Part shown: positions 11,783 to 22,456 of the stretch, piece after piece
Layout of the letters: each line of letters starts with the position of its first letter
Position numbering within the stretch: position 1 is the stretch's first letter
Assembly (NCBI GenBank): GCA_950106755.1
Contig: OX467092.1
Coordinates: forward strand, 26,488,582 to 26,552,581
From: Climacium dendroides
Lineage: Eukaryota > Streptophyta > Bryopsida > Hypnales > Climaciaceae
Length of the DNA stretch: 64,000 nt
Direction of reading: 5' to 3'
The notes under the pieces: model-generated
Database searches by the model: none
Seen by the model: only the letters and a program-made list of their open reading frames with translations
What the model was told of the DNA's origin: nothing
Translations under genes and position numbers: made by a program

Positions 11783-12138
11783 TAATAGAATGGTATAAGT
11801 TTTGGGATGCAAGTATCAATCAATTGAATCAAATGAAGTTTTATTTTTTTAAATGTACATTTTTTAGTTGTCCTTTTACCACTAGAATCACATAAGTCCT
11901 TATAACTTTGGAGATTTTCATTAGAATGATATGAAACAAAGCTGTAGGGAATGATAATTAGGCAAACTGTTAAAAAAATATTACAAAAATTCAAAATTGG
12001 AAGTCATAAGAGTCATTCTAGATACTCCAAAAGTCCAAAATAGATTCTTTAAAACTTTAGGGGGCAAACTCATTCAAAATTACAAATAGAGGTCATATTT
12101 ATTTGTTAGAAAATGAAAACATAAAATTTTAAGAAAAC
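11783..12138. other. AT-rich spacer, nothing recognised
   Basis: Between the TA-flanked MITE and the first copy of the 0.86 kb repeat. No coding or repeat structure could be supported. Confidence 0.4.
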
Positions 12139-12991
12139 ATTAGCAATTGGTGCTTGCTATGCTATGCCTTCACTATTAGAATTTCATTAGAATTTTTATG
12201 TATTAGATAGAATGCAGAGTAAGAATTTCAATAAATCTTCAGATAAAAATTACTAAAATCTTCATATAATTTTTTTAATAAATAAACATACACTGAAATA
12301 AACAATAGAAATTTATTGAATAATGAATGAAACATATGCAATGGTAAATACTATAAAAGATACACATACATTAAAATGCATTAGAAATTTGACTCAATTG
12401 TTACAAACAACGGCATCCCAAATAGAAGAATTTAAAGGAAAAAATTGTAAATCTCAAAAGCTTCATGAACAATTTAATTGTTGTGAAATTCAAAATCAAT
12501 TCAATCTAATAAATTTCTCAAATCATTTGGTAGTAGCAATAGAAAATTGAAATTGGAAGCTCAAAGTTCACAAAAGCACAAAATCATAGAAATGCAAAAG
12601 AAGTATAAAGCCAAGAAAAGCAATGGATTTGCTACCTCTATAATATCACCATATTGATCCTCTTTAATATCACCTCAATTGCAACAACTATATTATTTCT
12701 ATAATATCACTTGATATTACAAAAGTGATTGTGAACTGCTACTCTATTTCTGTAATATCACATTGTATGAAAATACGATTTTTATGTATGCATGATTGAA
12801 ATTTTTCTTACAAAATAATTAAAATAATTATTTTAAAGACTTATTGAAATCATTATTATGCATTCTATTCAAATATATCAAAATTTTACTAATATGTGAT
12901 ATAATGAATGCATAGCATAGCAAGCACAAAACCCTAGTATTAATGGTAGCATTTGTGATATTACAAAGGGAGTTTTGATTTTAGTAGTATG
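12139..12991 (+). repeat. 0.86-kb dispersed repeat, copy A
   Basis: First of three related copies (the others start at 12992 and 35381). Near the left end is GCTTGCTATGCTATGC; near the right end is its inverse, GCATAGCATAGCAAGC (about 12910). These sub-terminal inverted repeats are followed by a conserved tail ending GTAGTATGA. Inside, the word TAATATCAC and its inverse GTGATATTA occur many times. A 75-codon frame at 12323-12550 is shared with copy B. About a third of its residues differ between copies, which argues against selection on a protein. Non-autonomous transposon; superfamily unknown. Confidence 0.75.
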
Positions 12992-13862
12992 ACTAGCGGT
13001 TGGCGCTTGCTATGCTATGCATTCATTATTAGAATTTTATAAGAATTTTTATGTATTAGATAGAATGCAGAACAAAAATTTCAATAAATCTTCAAATAAA
13101 AATGACTAAAATCTTTGTGTAATTTTTTTTATAAGTAAGTATATACTGAAATAAACAATAGAAATTTAATGAATGATGAATGAAATACATGCAATGATGA
13201 ATATGGTAAAAGATACACATACATTAGAATGCATTAGAAAATTGACTCCATTGTTACAAACAATGGCAACCCAAATTGAAGACTTGAAAAGAAAAACTTA
13301 TAAATCTCAAAAACTTTGTGAACAACTTAATTGTTGTGGAATCCAAAATTGCTTCAATTGAATAAATTTCTCAAAATCATTTGGTAGTAGCAATAGAAAA
13401 TTGAAATTATGAAAGCTCAAAGCTCACAAAAGTACAAAATCATAGAAGTGCAAAGAAGTGTAAAGCCAAGAGAAGCAATGGATTTGCTATCTCTATAATA
13501 TCATCCTATGGATCCTCTTTAATATCACCTTAATTGCAACAACTATATTATTTCTATAATATCATCCTTTGTAAGAAGTGATATTACAAAATTGATTGCA
13601 AACTACTACTCTATTTCAGTAATATCACATTGTGTGAAAATACGATTTCTATATATGCATGATTAGAAATATTTTTACAAAATAATTAAAATAATTATTT
13701 TAAAGACTTATTGAAATCATTATCTTGCATTTTATTCAAATATATCAAAATTTTACTAATATGTGATACAATAAATGTGTATCATAGCAAGCACGAGACC
13801 CTAGTATTAATGATAGCATTTGTGATATTACAGAGGGAGTTATGATTTTAGTAGTACGATTA
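12992..13862 (+). repeat. 0.86-kb dispersed repeat, copy B (head-to-tail with A)
   Basis: Begins CTAGCGGTTGGCGCTTGC directly where copy A ends, so A and B form a head-to-tail pair sharing one border. Same layout as copy A: left GCTTGCTATGCTATGCATTC, small frame at 13173-13361, TAATATCAC words, right inverse repeat at about 13775-13795 (TATCATAGCAAGCACGAG), and tail to about 13862. The arrangement suggests either tandem duplication or insertion at a preferred end sequence. Confidence 0.78.
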
Positions 13863-15240
13863 TATTTTGTGATCCTTTTGTAATTTTTGTGAATGTTTGA
13901 AAGAAAATTTAAGGTGTCATATAGGTGCATTTTTCGATTGTATTCCAAAATATTTCAAAACCATTCATTGAAGGCTCAATTACTTTACAAACATATTGAG
14001 CCATGTGTTAAATTGAAGACATTCCACAACATAGGTTTAAACTTATATTGGTATCACTTCAAAAGACCCTTGTATATGTGACTTGTAAAACTAGTGAAGT
14101 GAACAATTTTGGACTTGTTTTACCTTTCTTGGCAAAAAAAAATTGGATCTTTTTGAAGCAAGAAAACACAACAAATCATTAATAAAAGAAACCTTATCAT
14201 ATGAATTCCTTGAACATAGTATTAATGTAAAGATTATAATATTATTTTATCAAGATATTATTAGATTCCACAATTGCTACTAGTAGAAAATTTAGTGGCA
14301 ATATTAAAAAAAATCCAACACAAAAATGTTTTTTTTTTTTTTGTTGATTTGGACATGTTGATTTAGTTAGTTGTTAACAAAAAAATGTTGATTTTAAAAA
14401 AATTTGGTCAAGTGAATTTTTTTGATTTGGTCAAATGATTTTTAAAAAATTAAATGCAATCTGGCCAAATAGAATTGATACATGCACTTGCTACATCATC
14501 TTTAGAAAAAAAAACATAGGCAGTCCACCACATGAACAAACTACCTTAGAAACCCGCCACATGGGTGTAGATCAATTTGAAATCAATTTAGAATAATCCA
14601 AGTTTATAATTTAAATTTTGTTCCAAGGAGGCAATTTAATAGGTTTGCTTCTTAATTACTTAATTGACTATTGCAACCAAAAAAATGAGAGAAATTGTTC
14701 CTTAACCTCAAGCACATGTATTATTTTCACGCAATAATTCTAATTGTCAAATTTGGCACTCCACTCTTAAGGGCCACAAGGATTAAGATGACTCCCAAAT
14801 TGTTCTTTTTTTATCCTTCATCAACTTGAATCTTTTATCTTTCCAAATTGGACACTACTTCTGGTACAGCCTTACTTCAACTCTTAAGGTACGTCCACAC
14901 TTGGTCTTAGCAAGGTTCTTAGGCAACAGTATTACGTGAAGAATTTACAGTTCATTCGCACCTGCGTTGCTTGGTATTCACCGAACCAACGTGGCGCGTG
15001 ATGTGGCATTGAGGTAAGAGCAGTAGAGGACTATTAAATCATCTGCAAACTCTGGTCCAGCATTGCCAAAATCACTTGTAACTAAAGCTTCTGAATCTCC
15101 TGAAAATGTGGATTTTAGTAAGTGCACATTGGTCTTAGTTAAAGGGACCTCGGATGGGCATTAGGAAAGAGTAGTGGCTTTCTTCCAAAGAGCACCACAC
15201 CTTGAATTGAAGAGACACACTCAAATATTGAACTTTGGGA
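13863..15240. other. AT-rich DNA, no gene recognised
   Basis: No coding frame or RNA gene could be supported. A small less AT-rich patch at about 14880-15020 carries CACCGAACCAACGTGG, whose core CACCGAACCAACG recurs at about 16055. This may be the two borders of a decayed insertion. Confidence 0.35.
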
Positions 15241-15249
15241 TGAATACAA

Positions 15250-15900
15250 GCTTTTTATGTACATATGGGGTGGTAGTAAGTAAAATAAACCATGTGGGAT
15301 ATTTGAATGAAAATTGGGAGGACCTCAACCACTCATAGTTAAGTCAAAAGCAAAAGCAAAAGCAAAAGCAAAAGCAAGAATTATATTTGAAGTAAAATTT
15401 CAAACCTCATTTAGGCATAGATATTAGTAGAATAATTTTTTTCAAAAATCCTTGAACTAGTAGAAGTTGATAAATCAAGTTAACTTCCATCTCCAAAAAT
15501 TATTTTGTAATTTTGATCCTCTAATCAAAAGTTAGGCACAAAAATCAAAGAGGATGTTTGAAAATGTCCAAGAAAATGTCCCTTTCAACCCTACTTAGAA
15601 ATTTGATCATAACTTTTGATTGGAGATTCAAAACTACAAACGAATTTTTAGAGTTGGAAGTTAACTTCATTTATCAACTTCTATTAATTCAAGGCTTTCT
15701 GAAAAAATTAATAATTTTATGCCTACATGAGGTTTGAAATCTACTTCAAACATAATTCCTACGTTTTCACAATGAGCGGTGAAGCTCTCATTTTCAAATT
15801 ATCCTATAACCTTTGGAGTTTCATGATAGTCAATTGATTTCAATATAAAAATGATATCCCCTTCCTACAACCCACAAATGTTTGAGAAGCAATCCCTTCA
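15250..15900. repeat. Fold-back element, family F1 (copy 1)
   Basis: Arms at about 15380-15540 and 15608-15768 are inverted copies of each other. Paired blocks are TTTGAAGTARATTTCAAACCTCAT, RTTGATAAATSAAGTTAACTTCC and CTCYAATCAAAAGTTA. The spacer is about 70 bases. Flanks on both sides (GGGGTGGTAG at 15268; CACAATGAGCGGTGAAGCT at 15770) recur around copies near 54340-54860, so they belong to the element. Transcription across it would give a long hairpin RNA. Confidence 0.75.
15345..15376. repeat. AAAAGC hexanucleotide microsatellite
   Basis: Five consecutive AAAAGC units immediately outside the left arm of the fold-back element. The related copy at 54.4 kb has a single AAAG-like remnant at this point, so the expansion is specific to this copy. 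Confidence 0.9.
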
Positions 15901-16133
15901 CTTTGCCATCAATTTCTTTTGTGGAAGATGGTCAAAGGACATTGATATTGAAGTATTCTTCATTTTGCAAAGATGAGAAGGTAACTTCTGTGAAGGTCGT
16001 TGAATGTTATGGTTTCATATCTGAATGCTGGATAAATTCTTTAGAATCCATTTTCACCGAACCAACGCAATAAATGCGTCTCCATACCTTTAGTCTTCCA
16101 ATTCAGACTTGAGCACTTTGTCCTTACAGCTTA

Positions 16134-16387
16134 GAGCATCCCCACCAGTGAGTTCTGTATCCTTAAAACTTTAGGGAGAGGACCTCATATGCAGATAGAG
16201 ATCCAGAAATTTCACCGCACCAACCATTATCCAAAACCTGTATCTCTAAAATATACAGATTTTTGTAAAATTCTTCTCCAGTTTTGTATCCAGAGGCTCA
16301 TATAGAGAACTCGCGTGGTCTCATCCCTATTTGATGTCCCAAGCTCAGTAAACAGATAGAGAAACGGAAGAACTGGTGGGGATGCTC
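16134..16387. mobile_element. 254-bp MITE with GAGCATCCCCACCAGT ends
   Basis: The left end GAGCATCCCCACCAGT (16134) matches the reverse complement of the right end ACTGGTGGGGATGCTC (ending 16387). The flanks are TTA on the left and TTTAA on the right, compatible with an imperfect three-base duplication as in Tourist/PIF-Harbinger MITEs. GAGCATCYCCAVCAG-type ends are widespread in plant genomes. No coding sequence inside. Confidence 0.78.
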
Positions 16388-16533
16388 TTTAAGGAAGTCT
16401 CCTATTTAGAAGCAGCTGGATCTTTTCTCCAATTCACGGCACTTGCAGGACTTGCTATCCTGACTTACCAACTTGGAATTGGAATTTTTAATCTCCATTA
16501 CTACTCATTCTTTTAAATAAATTAAAAAATAAT

Positions 16534-16538
<5 letters not shown>

Positions 16539-16564
<26 letters not shown>
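16539..16564. repeat. TA dinucleotide microsatellite
   Basis: Uninterrupted TA run following AATAATAATAA. A simple length-variable repeat. Confidence 0.9.
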
Positions 16565-16568
<4 letters not shown>

Positions 16569-16956
16569 TCTTTATTCATTTGTTTTATCTTCACTAATTG
16601 CTTTGCACACATACTCAAAAATTCTCTCCAATTTGGACAGATGTCATACATTCAATCTTGCCAACTCAACTTGGCATCACATAATACACAACATTCAGAC
16701 TTAATAACTCCTTTTAACTGGATTTTTAACATTGCTCAACATCATACAACCATAATCCAATTAAGCACTAAGGGAATAGGTCCAGAAATCGCCAACCTAA
16801 GAGCTGAAACTGAATTTGGGTGATGCAAAGCTTCTTGAAATAATTTTCAGTAAATTTTCCTTGAAAGACAAGTGAAATTGACATCTAACCCAAGTTGTTT
16901 CATATTTTTTGGTGCTTTGTGGAATTAGTTAGAAAATTTTGAAGTTGAAATAACAT

Positions 16957-17074
16957 AGGGCTCTAAAATCGTCCACCTCCTAAAATGTACACTCTTTGTA
17001 CATTGCTGAAGGCTATGGAAAAGCAACATGTGCATTTAGTGTACATTTTGAAGATGCGGGCAATTTTAGAGCCT
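16957..17074. repeat. 118-bp mini-hairpin
   Basis: The left arm GGCTCTAAAATCGTCCACCTC...AAAATGTACAC (to 16992) pairs with the right arm starting GTGTACATTTTG (about 17039) and ending CAATTTTAGAGCC (17074). The loop is about 45 bases. It is either a very short MITE or a precursor-like hairpin. No flanking duplication is obvious. Confidence 0.6.
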
Positions 17075-17517
17075 GTGTGATTTCAGAGCCAAACGTTAGT
17101 TTAGTTTCGTTTTTCCCTCAAATGTTGGACTTTATCCTCACACTTCTCTCATCATTGCTTAATTTCTAGCACCAATTTGGTAATCTCTCATACATTTAGA
17201 CTTAAACTATTAATCACTCCAACTTGACAAATGACCACAAGTTAAACTCATACTCCTTTATAATGCAACACAACATGAACTCAATTTGGGATATAACTTA
17301 AATTTAACTAATTCTGGACTTTGGCAAGTCCATAAATAATATACGCATGTGCCAAAATATAATGAAAATGTATACATGGGGGTCATTTTGAATTCAAAAT
17401 GTACAAATGTATTGGCTGCCAGCCGATACCTTAATTGTCTATAATTTGCAAAAAAGTCCAGAATTAGTTAAATATAAGATATATTAATTCATATACCACT
17501 TATCAGCACAACATATC

Positions 17518-17682
17518 TAATAGAAAGTATGATGCAACAACTAAACATTAATATTATATCATTATATATATTAAGGAGAATTACACTATTCCTCTTTTAT
17601 AAGGAAGATTATGCCAAAGAATGCATTGTAAGTAACTAGTAATGTAATAGATTTAACAGAAGTAAATTAGCTATATCTAACA
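17518..17682 (-). repeat. Copia 3' LTR
   Basis: Plus-strand reading runs from TAATAGAAAGTATGATGCAA to AGCTATATCTAACA. On the minus strand it starts TGTTAGATATAG and ends TTCTATTA, where the partner LTR has TTCTATCA. The terminal CA has therefore probably become TA by a C-to-T change. It is about 90% similar by eye to the 5' LTR but lacks a 40-base segment present there. Confidence 0.85.
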
Positions 17683-17750
17683 TTCCCCGGATTTAAAACA
17701 TGTAAATAAGATTTTAAATCTATAATGGTAAATCTATTAGTTATAGCAAG

Positions 17751-17940
17751 ACTCCCCCATGTTTTAAATCATGTCAGCTTGTAAGCCCATAAGCTTTAGA
17801 CAATGATAATGTTTGTCTTTAGAAAGACTCTTTGTTAATAAATTAGCTGCCATGTCGTACATAGGAATCTACTTCATTGCTACTTCACCAGTAGCAACTT
17901 GTTCTCAAATAAAGGGTATGTTTGCACCAGTCATTATGTC
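17751..17940 (-). pseudogene. Copia RNase H C-terminus plus polypurine tract
   Basis: The minus strand encodes EQVATGEVAMK, then after a stop IPMYDMAANLLTKSLSKDKH and a run ending in TAA at 17764. This is the usual end of copia polyproteins (the ADxLTKxLxxxxH motif). It is followed directly by the purine run CATGGGGGAGT (17751-17761), the expected primer for plus-strand synthesis, and the LTR lies about 70 bases further on. An upstream stop, TGA, sits where the family has Arg, fitting CGA to TGA. Confidence 0.8.
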
Positions 17941-18044
17941 AGCAAAATTAGCATAAGAGCAGAAAAAAGTGGAGGTGGAGTTCCCACTAGAGCATTAGCA
18001 AATTTGCCGAACCTGTGTGGGTACTCAACAGGTACTCAGGTAAG

Positions 18045-18275
18045 GTTGCTGTGACGAACACTTCTGCTACACATTATTCTATACAATTTTTTGGAGGATG
18101 TACTTCTCAACCTATAGGAATAGAAGGTTGTTAGAGTGTTGATCTGGTGCGCTGCGCAGGTCGCTGTTCCGAGCACTTATGGCGGTGATTATTATATAAA
18201 GTGTTGTACAGTAAGTATAGCGAGCACTTCTGATAGTCATTATTATATACAGTGCTATGGAGTAAGTATTTTGGC
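18045..18275 (+). repeat. Degenerate ~55-70-bp subrepeats
   Basis: Three imperfect units share the elements GAGCACTTCTGATAG, CATTATTATATACAGTG and GGAGTAAGTAT (near 18050, 18165 and 18220). They lie between the copia RNase H end and the Harbinger-associated region, so they may be subterminal repeats of the inserted DNA transposon. Confidence 0.55.
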
Positions 18276-19700
18276 ATCTACCAAAAATACTGATATCCAA
18301 CATGTGTTGTCAATTTCACGTAATGGGGCAATAGCGATTCCATGAAGACGTTGCCGTCATTTTCATTTACTTGTTAGTAAAAGGAACCGCTTATGAAATG
18401 GTCGTGGTTTAGCCGCTAGTATGGCATTTTGGAAAGCAGCAGTCATGAAAATGACAACAAATGTGAGAAATACAAGAGTGAAGTGACATTTGAGCTGTAG
18501 CAGAGGATGCTAGATTGATGATTATTGCTGAACTTGGAGCACCGTCCGAATGTACAATAGTTAAAGCAGGAAGGTTATTGGACTTCAGATCCCGACTACA
18601 TGATCGGAACTACTCTATCAGGTAAAGCATTAGGATGGGGACGTTCTCATGAGTTTATTTTTTGTCCTCTTCTTCTGTAAAAAAGTTTGTCAGTTGATAA
18701 GTTGATAGTACTATACAGAGGATAGAGGCACCCATTGATTTCACCTTTGTCTGATACAGTTTAAGCATCAACAATGACTTTGTTCACTTTTATCCATTCC
18801 TGATAGCTCCCGAAATTCAATGTCCCTATATATATGTTTGTCATAATTCATGTCGTCGGGAACCTGTCGAGGAAGAGAACTCCTAGCGAATTTACTAGTA
18901 ACATCGGCAGGCCATCCTAGGCTACTCTTCAAAGTACCGGAGACATAAATTGCGAGTGCAGTAGTAACGTCACGAGGCCGTTGTAAGGTAAAAGTTAAAG
19001 TACAGAAGAGGTAATGAGCATGATGAAATCTGATTTTCACTAGTTCCACAATTCTATAACATAGCTAATTCAATGTATTACTACTAACGCATGGGTATTC
19101 GCTCTCACCATTTGGCACTTTGTTAGTCCTGCAGGTACCCGACGTTGCTCTCTATAGACATCGAAGCGACTCCGACTCATCAAACTAGCCCATTGTGCCC
19201 CCAATCTGTTGTTGCTGCAAGTATGTTGTTCCACTCTTTCTCAGTGCGCGCCGTTCGTGCATGAGGTCCTCCTATCCTTATCTCCCATTTTATAGATGAT
19301 GCCATTGAAAACTACAAACTCAGGATTCCTGTCTTTCTTCAAATATGTGGAACACACTAAAAATTTCTTAGCAGTAAAAGTGAGAAAATGAAAGGCTTTC
19401 AAGATATATAGCTAAGTTGGTTACAGGAATTAAACTAGCTCGTGTCCACGTTTAGGTTGCATATTGTGCGCTAGCATTGCAAGTATTTAGCGGACATGTT
19501 GTTATCCTTGCTGCGTTTCTTGAACATGTAGTCCATTGTCACGCTCTCAGTACCACATTCTATAAACAAATAATGACAATCATTACCTTGTTTAAGGTAA
19601 ATCATGTACAGGAATGATACTAGCTTAAGACATGTGGTGATGGAGTCTTGTCCTCTGTCTTTGTCCATAGTAATTCATAGCTTCTCGTTCATCACTATTT
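18276..19700. other. Mid-GC DNA inside the copia, nothing recognised
   Basis: Composition is less AT-rich than the flanking retroelement and similar to the Myb and Harbinger genes that follow, suggesting it belongs to that inserted transposon. No coding motif could be assigned. Confidence 0.35.
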
Positions 19701-19727
19701 TGTTGACAATCAACAAAACTGCACATG

Positions 19728-19890
19728 CCACTCAGCAATAGTGTTAGTTTGATTTTGGATGAACTCAATTCTTCATATGTCCTAAAGTGCAAGAGTATAA
19801 TGTTTTGCTTGCCGCTTAGCAGTTCGGTTAGTTACAATATGGAGGCTCTGAGTTTGTCATCTGTTTTGAAGTCTACAAGAATGACGGTCC
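19728..19890 (+). repeat. Diverged ~80-bp tandem duplication
   Basis: Two adjacent segments read in one frame as PLSNSVSLILDELNSSYVLK and PLSSSVSYNMEALSLSSVLK. The nucleotide alignment is CCACTCAGCAATAGTGTTAG against CCGCTTAGCAGTTCGGTTAG. Function unknown; it lies just upstream of the trihelix pseudogene. Confidence 0.5.
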
Positions 19891-19949
19891 TCTGTGAACG
19901 CCTGTGCCGCAAGCAATTCAGCGTCCCCGTTTAGCATTGGCAGCCATGC

Positions 19950-21060
19950 AACAACTACAAACAGAAGAAGACCCTTAGCAGCTCATCGAGGTCCACTGCA
20001 GCTGGACCTAGTAATGCAAAGCGCGCAAGGAAAGACAAAGGATCCAACTAGAGTCTCTAAGAAGTTATTCTCCTAATTTGAACTAAACGGGAGTAACATC
20101 TAGAAGAACTGGAAGCTACAAATGCACGAGAGATGATGCTTTCTGACAATGTGAAGTGGGCTCACGTTTCGCAGCAAGTCATGCTGGGTGGGTGCTCCCC
20201 GTGTGTGAGAGACGGTCAAACGTGCAGAATGAAATGGAACCAACTGCTGTTAGAGTACAAGAAAATTGTGGACTTCAACAGTTGTTCAGGGCGAAACATT
20301 CATGAGTACTAAGATATGAGTGCTCACCAGCAAGAAACGGAAAGTCTTTCCCGACAATTAATTGGGAGTTCTTCAATGCAATCCATGAATGGTACCGTTG
20401 TTGTCCAACGATAAATCCTCTTTACGTCCGCGACTTACTCTCTCTTTCAGATGGGAATTACATAACACCTGTATAAGAAGCTAACCGTGACACTACAAAG
20501 GAGTTCACTGCACCAGAAGTTCATGGTTTACAAGTGCCAGTCAACTTGTCTACTACTCCCAGCATAACTGGAAGCTTTGGCCGTGGATTACATGAGCGAG
20601 ACCTGCGAACACTGTCTCTAGGAACAGCACCAGCGACAGTATGCGGTGTCGCTGCTAGGAGGACCTTCGCGGGAGTTCCAGCAGGTGTTGTACTGCATTT
20701 GTTGAGTTCCTCAAACACCACCGCTACCGGGTAGCCAAAGACGACCCGGTAACACAACAATGCAAAGAAAAACCACATTTGGTCATACCGTGATAGCTGA
20801 AGCTACAAAAGCAACCGAAGTTGTAATGGCATTGTAGATGCAAACAATAGCAGATGCCACCTTGGTTGTTGAACACACAAAACTTGATATCCACCTACGG
20901 CAATTTGAAGAGCAAATGAATTATCAACAAGAGAGAGACAGGCGACTACATGAATCAACAAGCACTATTCATGACAATGCCCGTTTGGCTATATAGCAAC
21001 TGACGGAAATGGTCAGATGCTTGGCACAACTAACTCAGGTACTTGGAGCAGGTCTTTTTT
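19950..21060 (+). pseudogene. Harbinger-associated Myb/SANT (trihelix) protein, heavily mutated
   Basis: PIF/Harbinger transposons carry a second gene for a Myb/trihelix DNA-binding protein that helps the transposase enter the nucleus and bind its ends. Here the plus strand shows a basic N-terminus (NAKRARKDKGSN, ~20010), then the trihelix: a badly stop-ridden first helix (EVILLI, TKRE), EELEATNAREMMLSDNVKWA, and DGQTCRMKWNQLLLEYKKIV with FNSCSGRN (20210-20300). After a frameshift comes INWEFFNAIHEWYR (20360). A C-terminal coiled coil (ERDRRLHESTSTIHDNARLA, LTEMVRCLAQLTQ) lies at 20930-21045. Stops occur where the fold expects Trp or Gln. Dead copy; partner of the transposase at 22457-23415. 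Confidence 0.72.
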
Positions 21061-21191
21061 GCTAGTTAGCACAAGAAAAGCAACAACAAAGATGAAGAAA
21101 TCGTATCCTGCGATGACTCGAAGCAGGCCTTTTTGCTAGTCAGCACAAGAAAAGCAACAACAAAGATGAAGAAATCATATCCTGAAATGAC
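21050..21191 (+). repeat. 74-bp tandem duplication
   Basis: The segment TTTTTTGCTAGTTAGCACAA (21055) onwards to TATCCTGCGATGAC (21117) is repeated at 21128-21191. The few differences are mostly C/T or G/A (GTTAG/GTCAG, CGTATCC/CATATCC). A recent local duplication inside the Myb pseudogene tail. Confidence 0.85.
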
Positions 21192-22456
21192 AAGCGCATA
21201 CACACTACAAGGCAAGCGTCTACTACAGCCAATGTGGTTCCGACTTTGGCCGCCCAAATAGGGCCTGTTCACGTGGAAGCAGCAACGAAGGCCGCATCCC
21301 CAACAAACATGGACGACAGCGCTTGGAGGTCCGTTCCCAATTGCTAGAGTGCTTCCAGTCGTTTTCAAAGGTGCTTGGCTTGCCATTGGCTCCAATACTG
21401 CCTTTTTCAGTTCTTACAAAATGACAATCTTGCCCTTAGAATCTAAAGTTCAAGCGGTTTGTACAAATTCTACACGTGACTGACATAGTAAGCACTTGTA
21501 GTGTACTAGTACTTACCTACTATTACACTGTAGCTAATAAGATGTGGCTACTCGTGCCTTGTGCACTACTTGTGAATGAAAACTACAACCTTTGTACAAG
21601 AGGATTTGAAGTGTGCAGTCCGCCTTCCTAAGCTTTGCCTTCACTTGCACATGTGCGGCTGCCTGTCACCAGTCCTCCTAAAACTGCCGTCCCAGGATTC
21701 CTCCTTCCGGGATTCAGTGCACCTCTACCAAAAGTTCGTCGTGACCATAACAACCGCATGCAGCACAGGAAAAAACAGTCTGACAAGGAAGCAACTGAAC
21801 TGTCTACTAAAAAGAAGATGACACTCAGGATTTGTTTGCCGGAGCATACTCCCCTAATTCACTGAATTGCTCACAATTCGGTCTAAACGAAAACAACTCC
21901 ACGAAATACCCACCCAATCTTGCAAAAAATTTCCCACACTTTCTGTAGGCTGTAATCTCACACTAAACTTGGCAGCCCTATCCGTTACTAGCTACCCCCC
22001 CCCCCTTCCAAAATCCAGTCATACATGTCTACTCAGGCAAAATTAAAAGAACTCGAGCAAGCAATAAAGCAATTGTGCAAGAAATGAACTCAACAGTCAA
22101 TTGAGATTGAATGCAAGTTGTCCCTTACAACCATTTCCGTACGTCGCTCCCAAACTCGTAGACTCCTGCACGTTGACAAGAATGCCGACACTCAGGAGGT
22201 CGTATTCTTCAGAAACTACAGACAATTCACCTGAGAGGTGTTGTGGGAAGACCCAATATGACGATCCAATCATACTACAGAATGTATTTCATATTCAGAA
22301 ATATCCAAAAGTACATTTACTGAAAACGAAAACAAGAAGCGGATATACAAAATATCCTTACAAGGCAAAATGAAAGTGGAGCAAGTATGTTGCGACTTAA
22401 GGAAACGTCAAGTGATCTCTCTAGAAGAGATGAATTAGCCTCCCTCTTAGAAGGTA
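21192..22456. other. Spacer between the two Harbinger genes
   Basis: Contains further fragments of the Myb gene tail and a C12 run near 21996. No separate gene recognised. Frames at 21576-21865 and 22101-22373 have no known motif. Confidence 0.35.

Noticed and set aside
12323..12550. 75-codon frame conserved between repeat copies as a possible gene
   Set aside because: About 30% of residues differ between copies and copy C has a deletion at its start, so no sign of protein-level selection.
15345..15376. AAAAGC units as a possible CRISPR-like array
   Set aside because: Uninterrupted hexamer microsatellite without spacers; the genome is eukaryotic.
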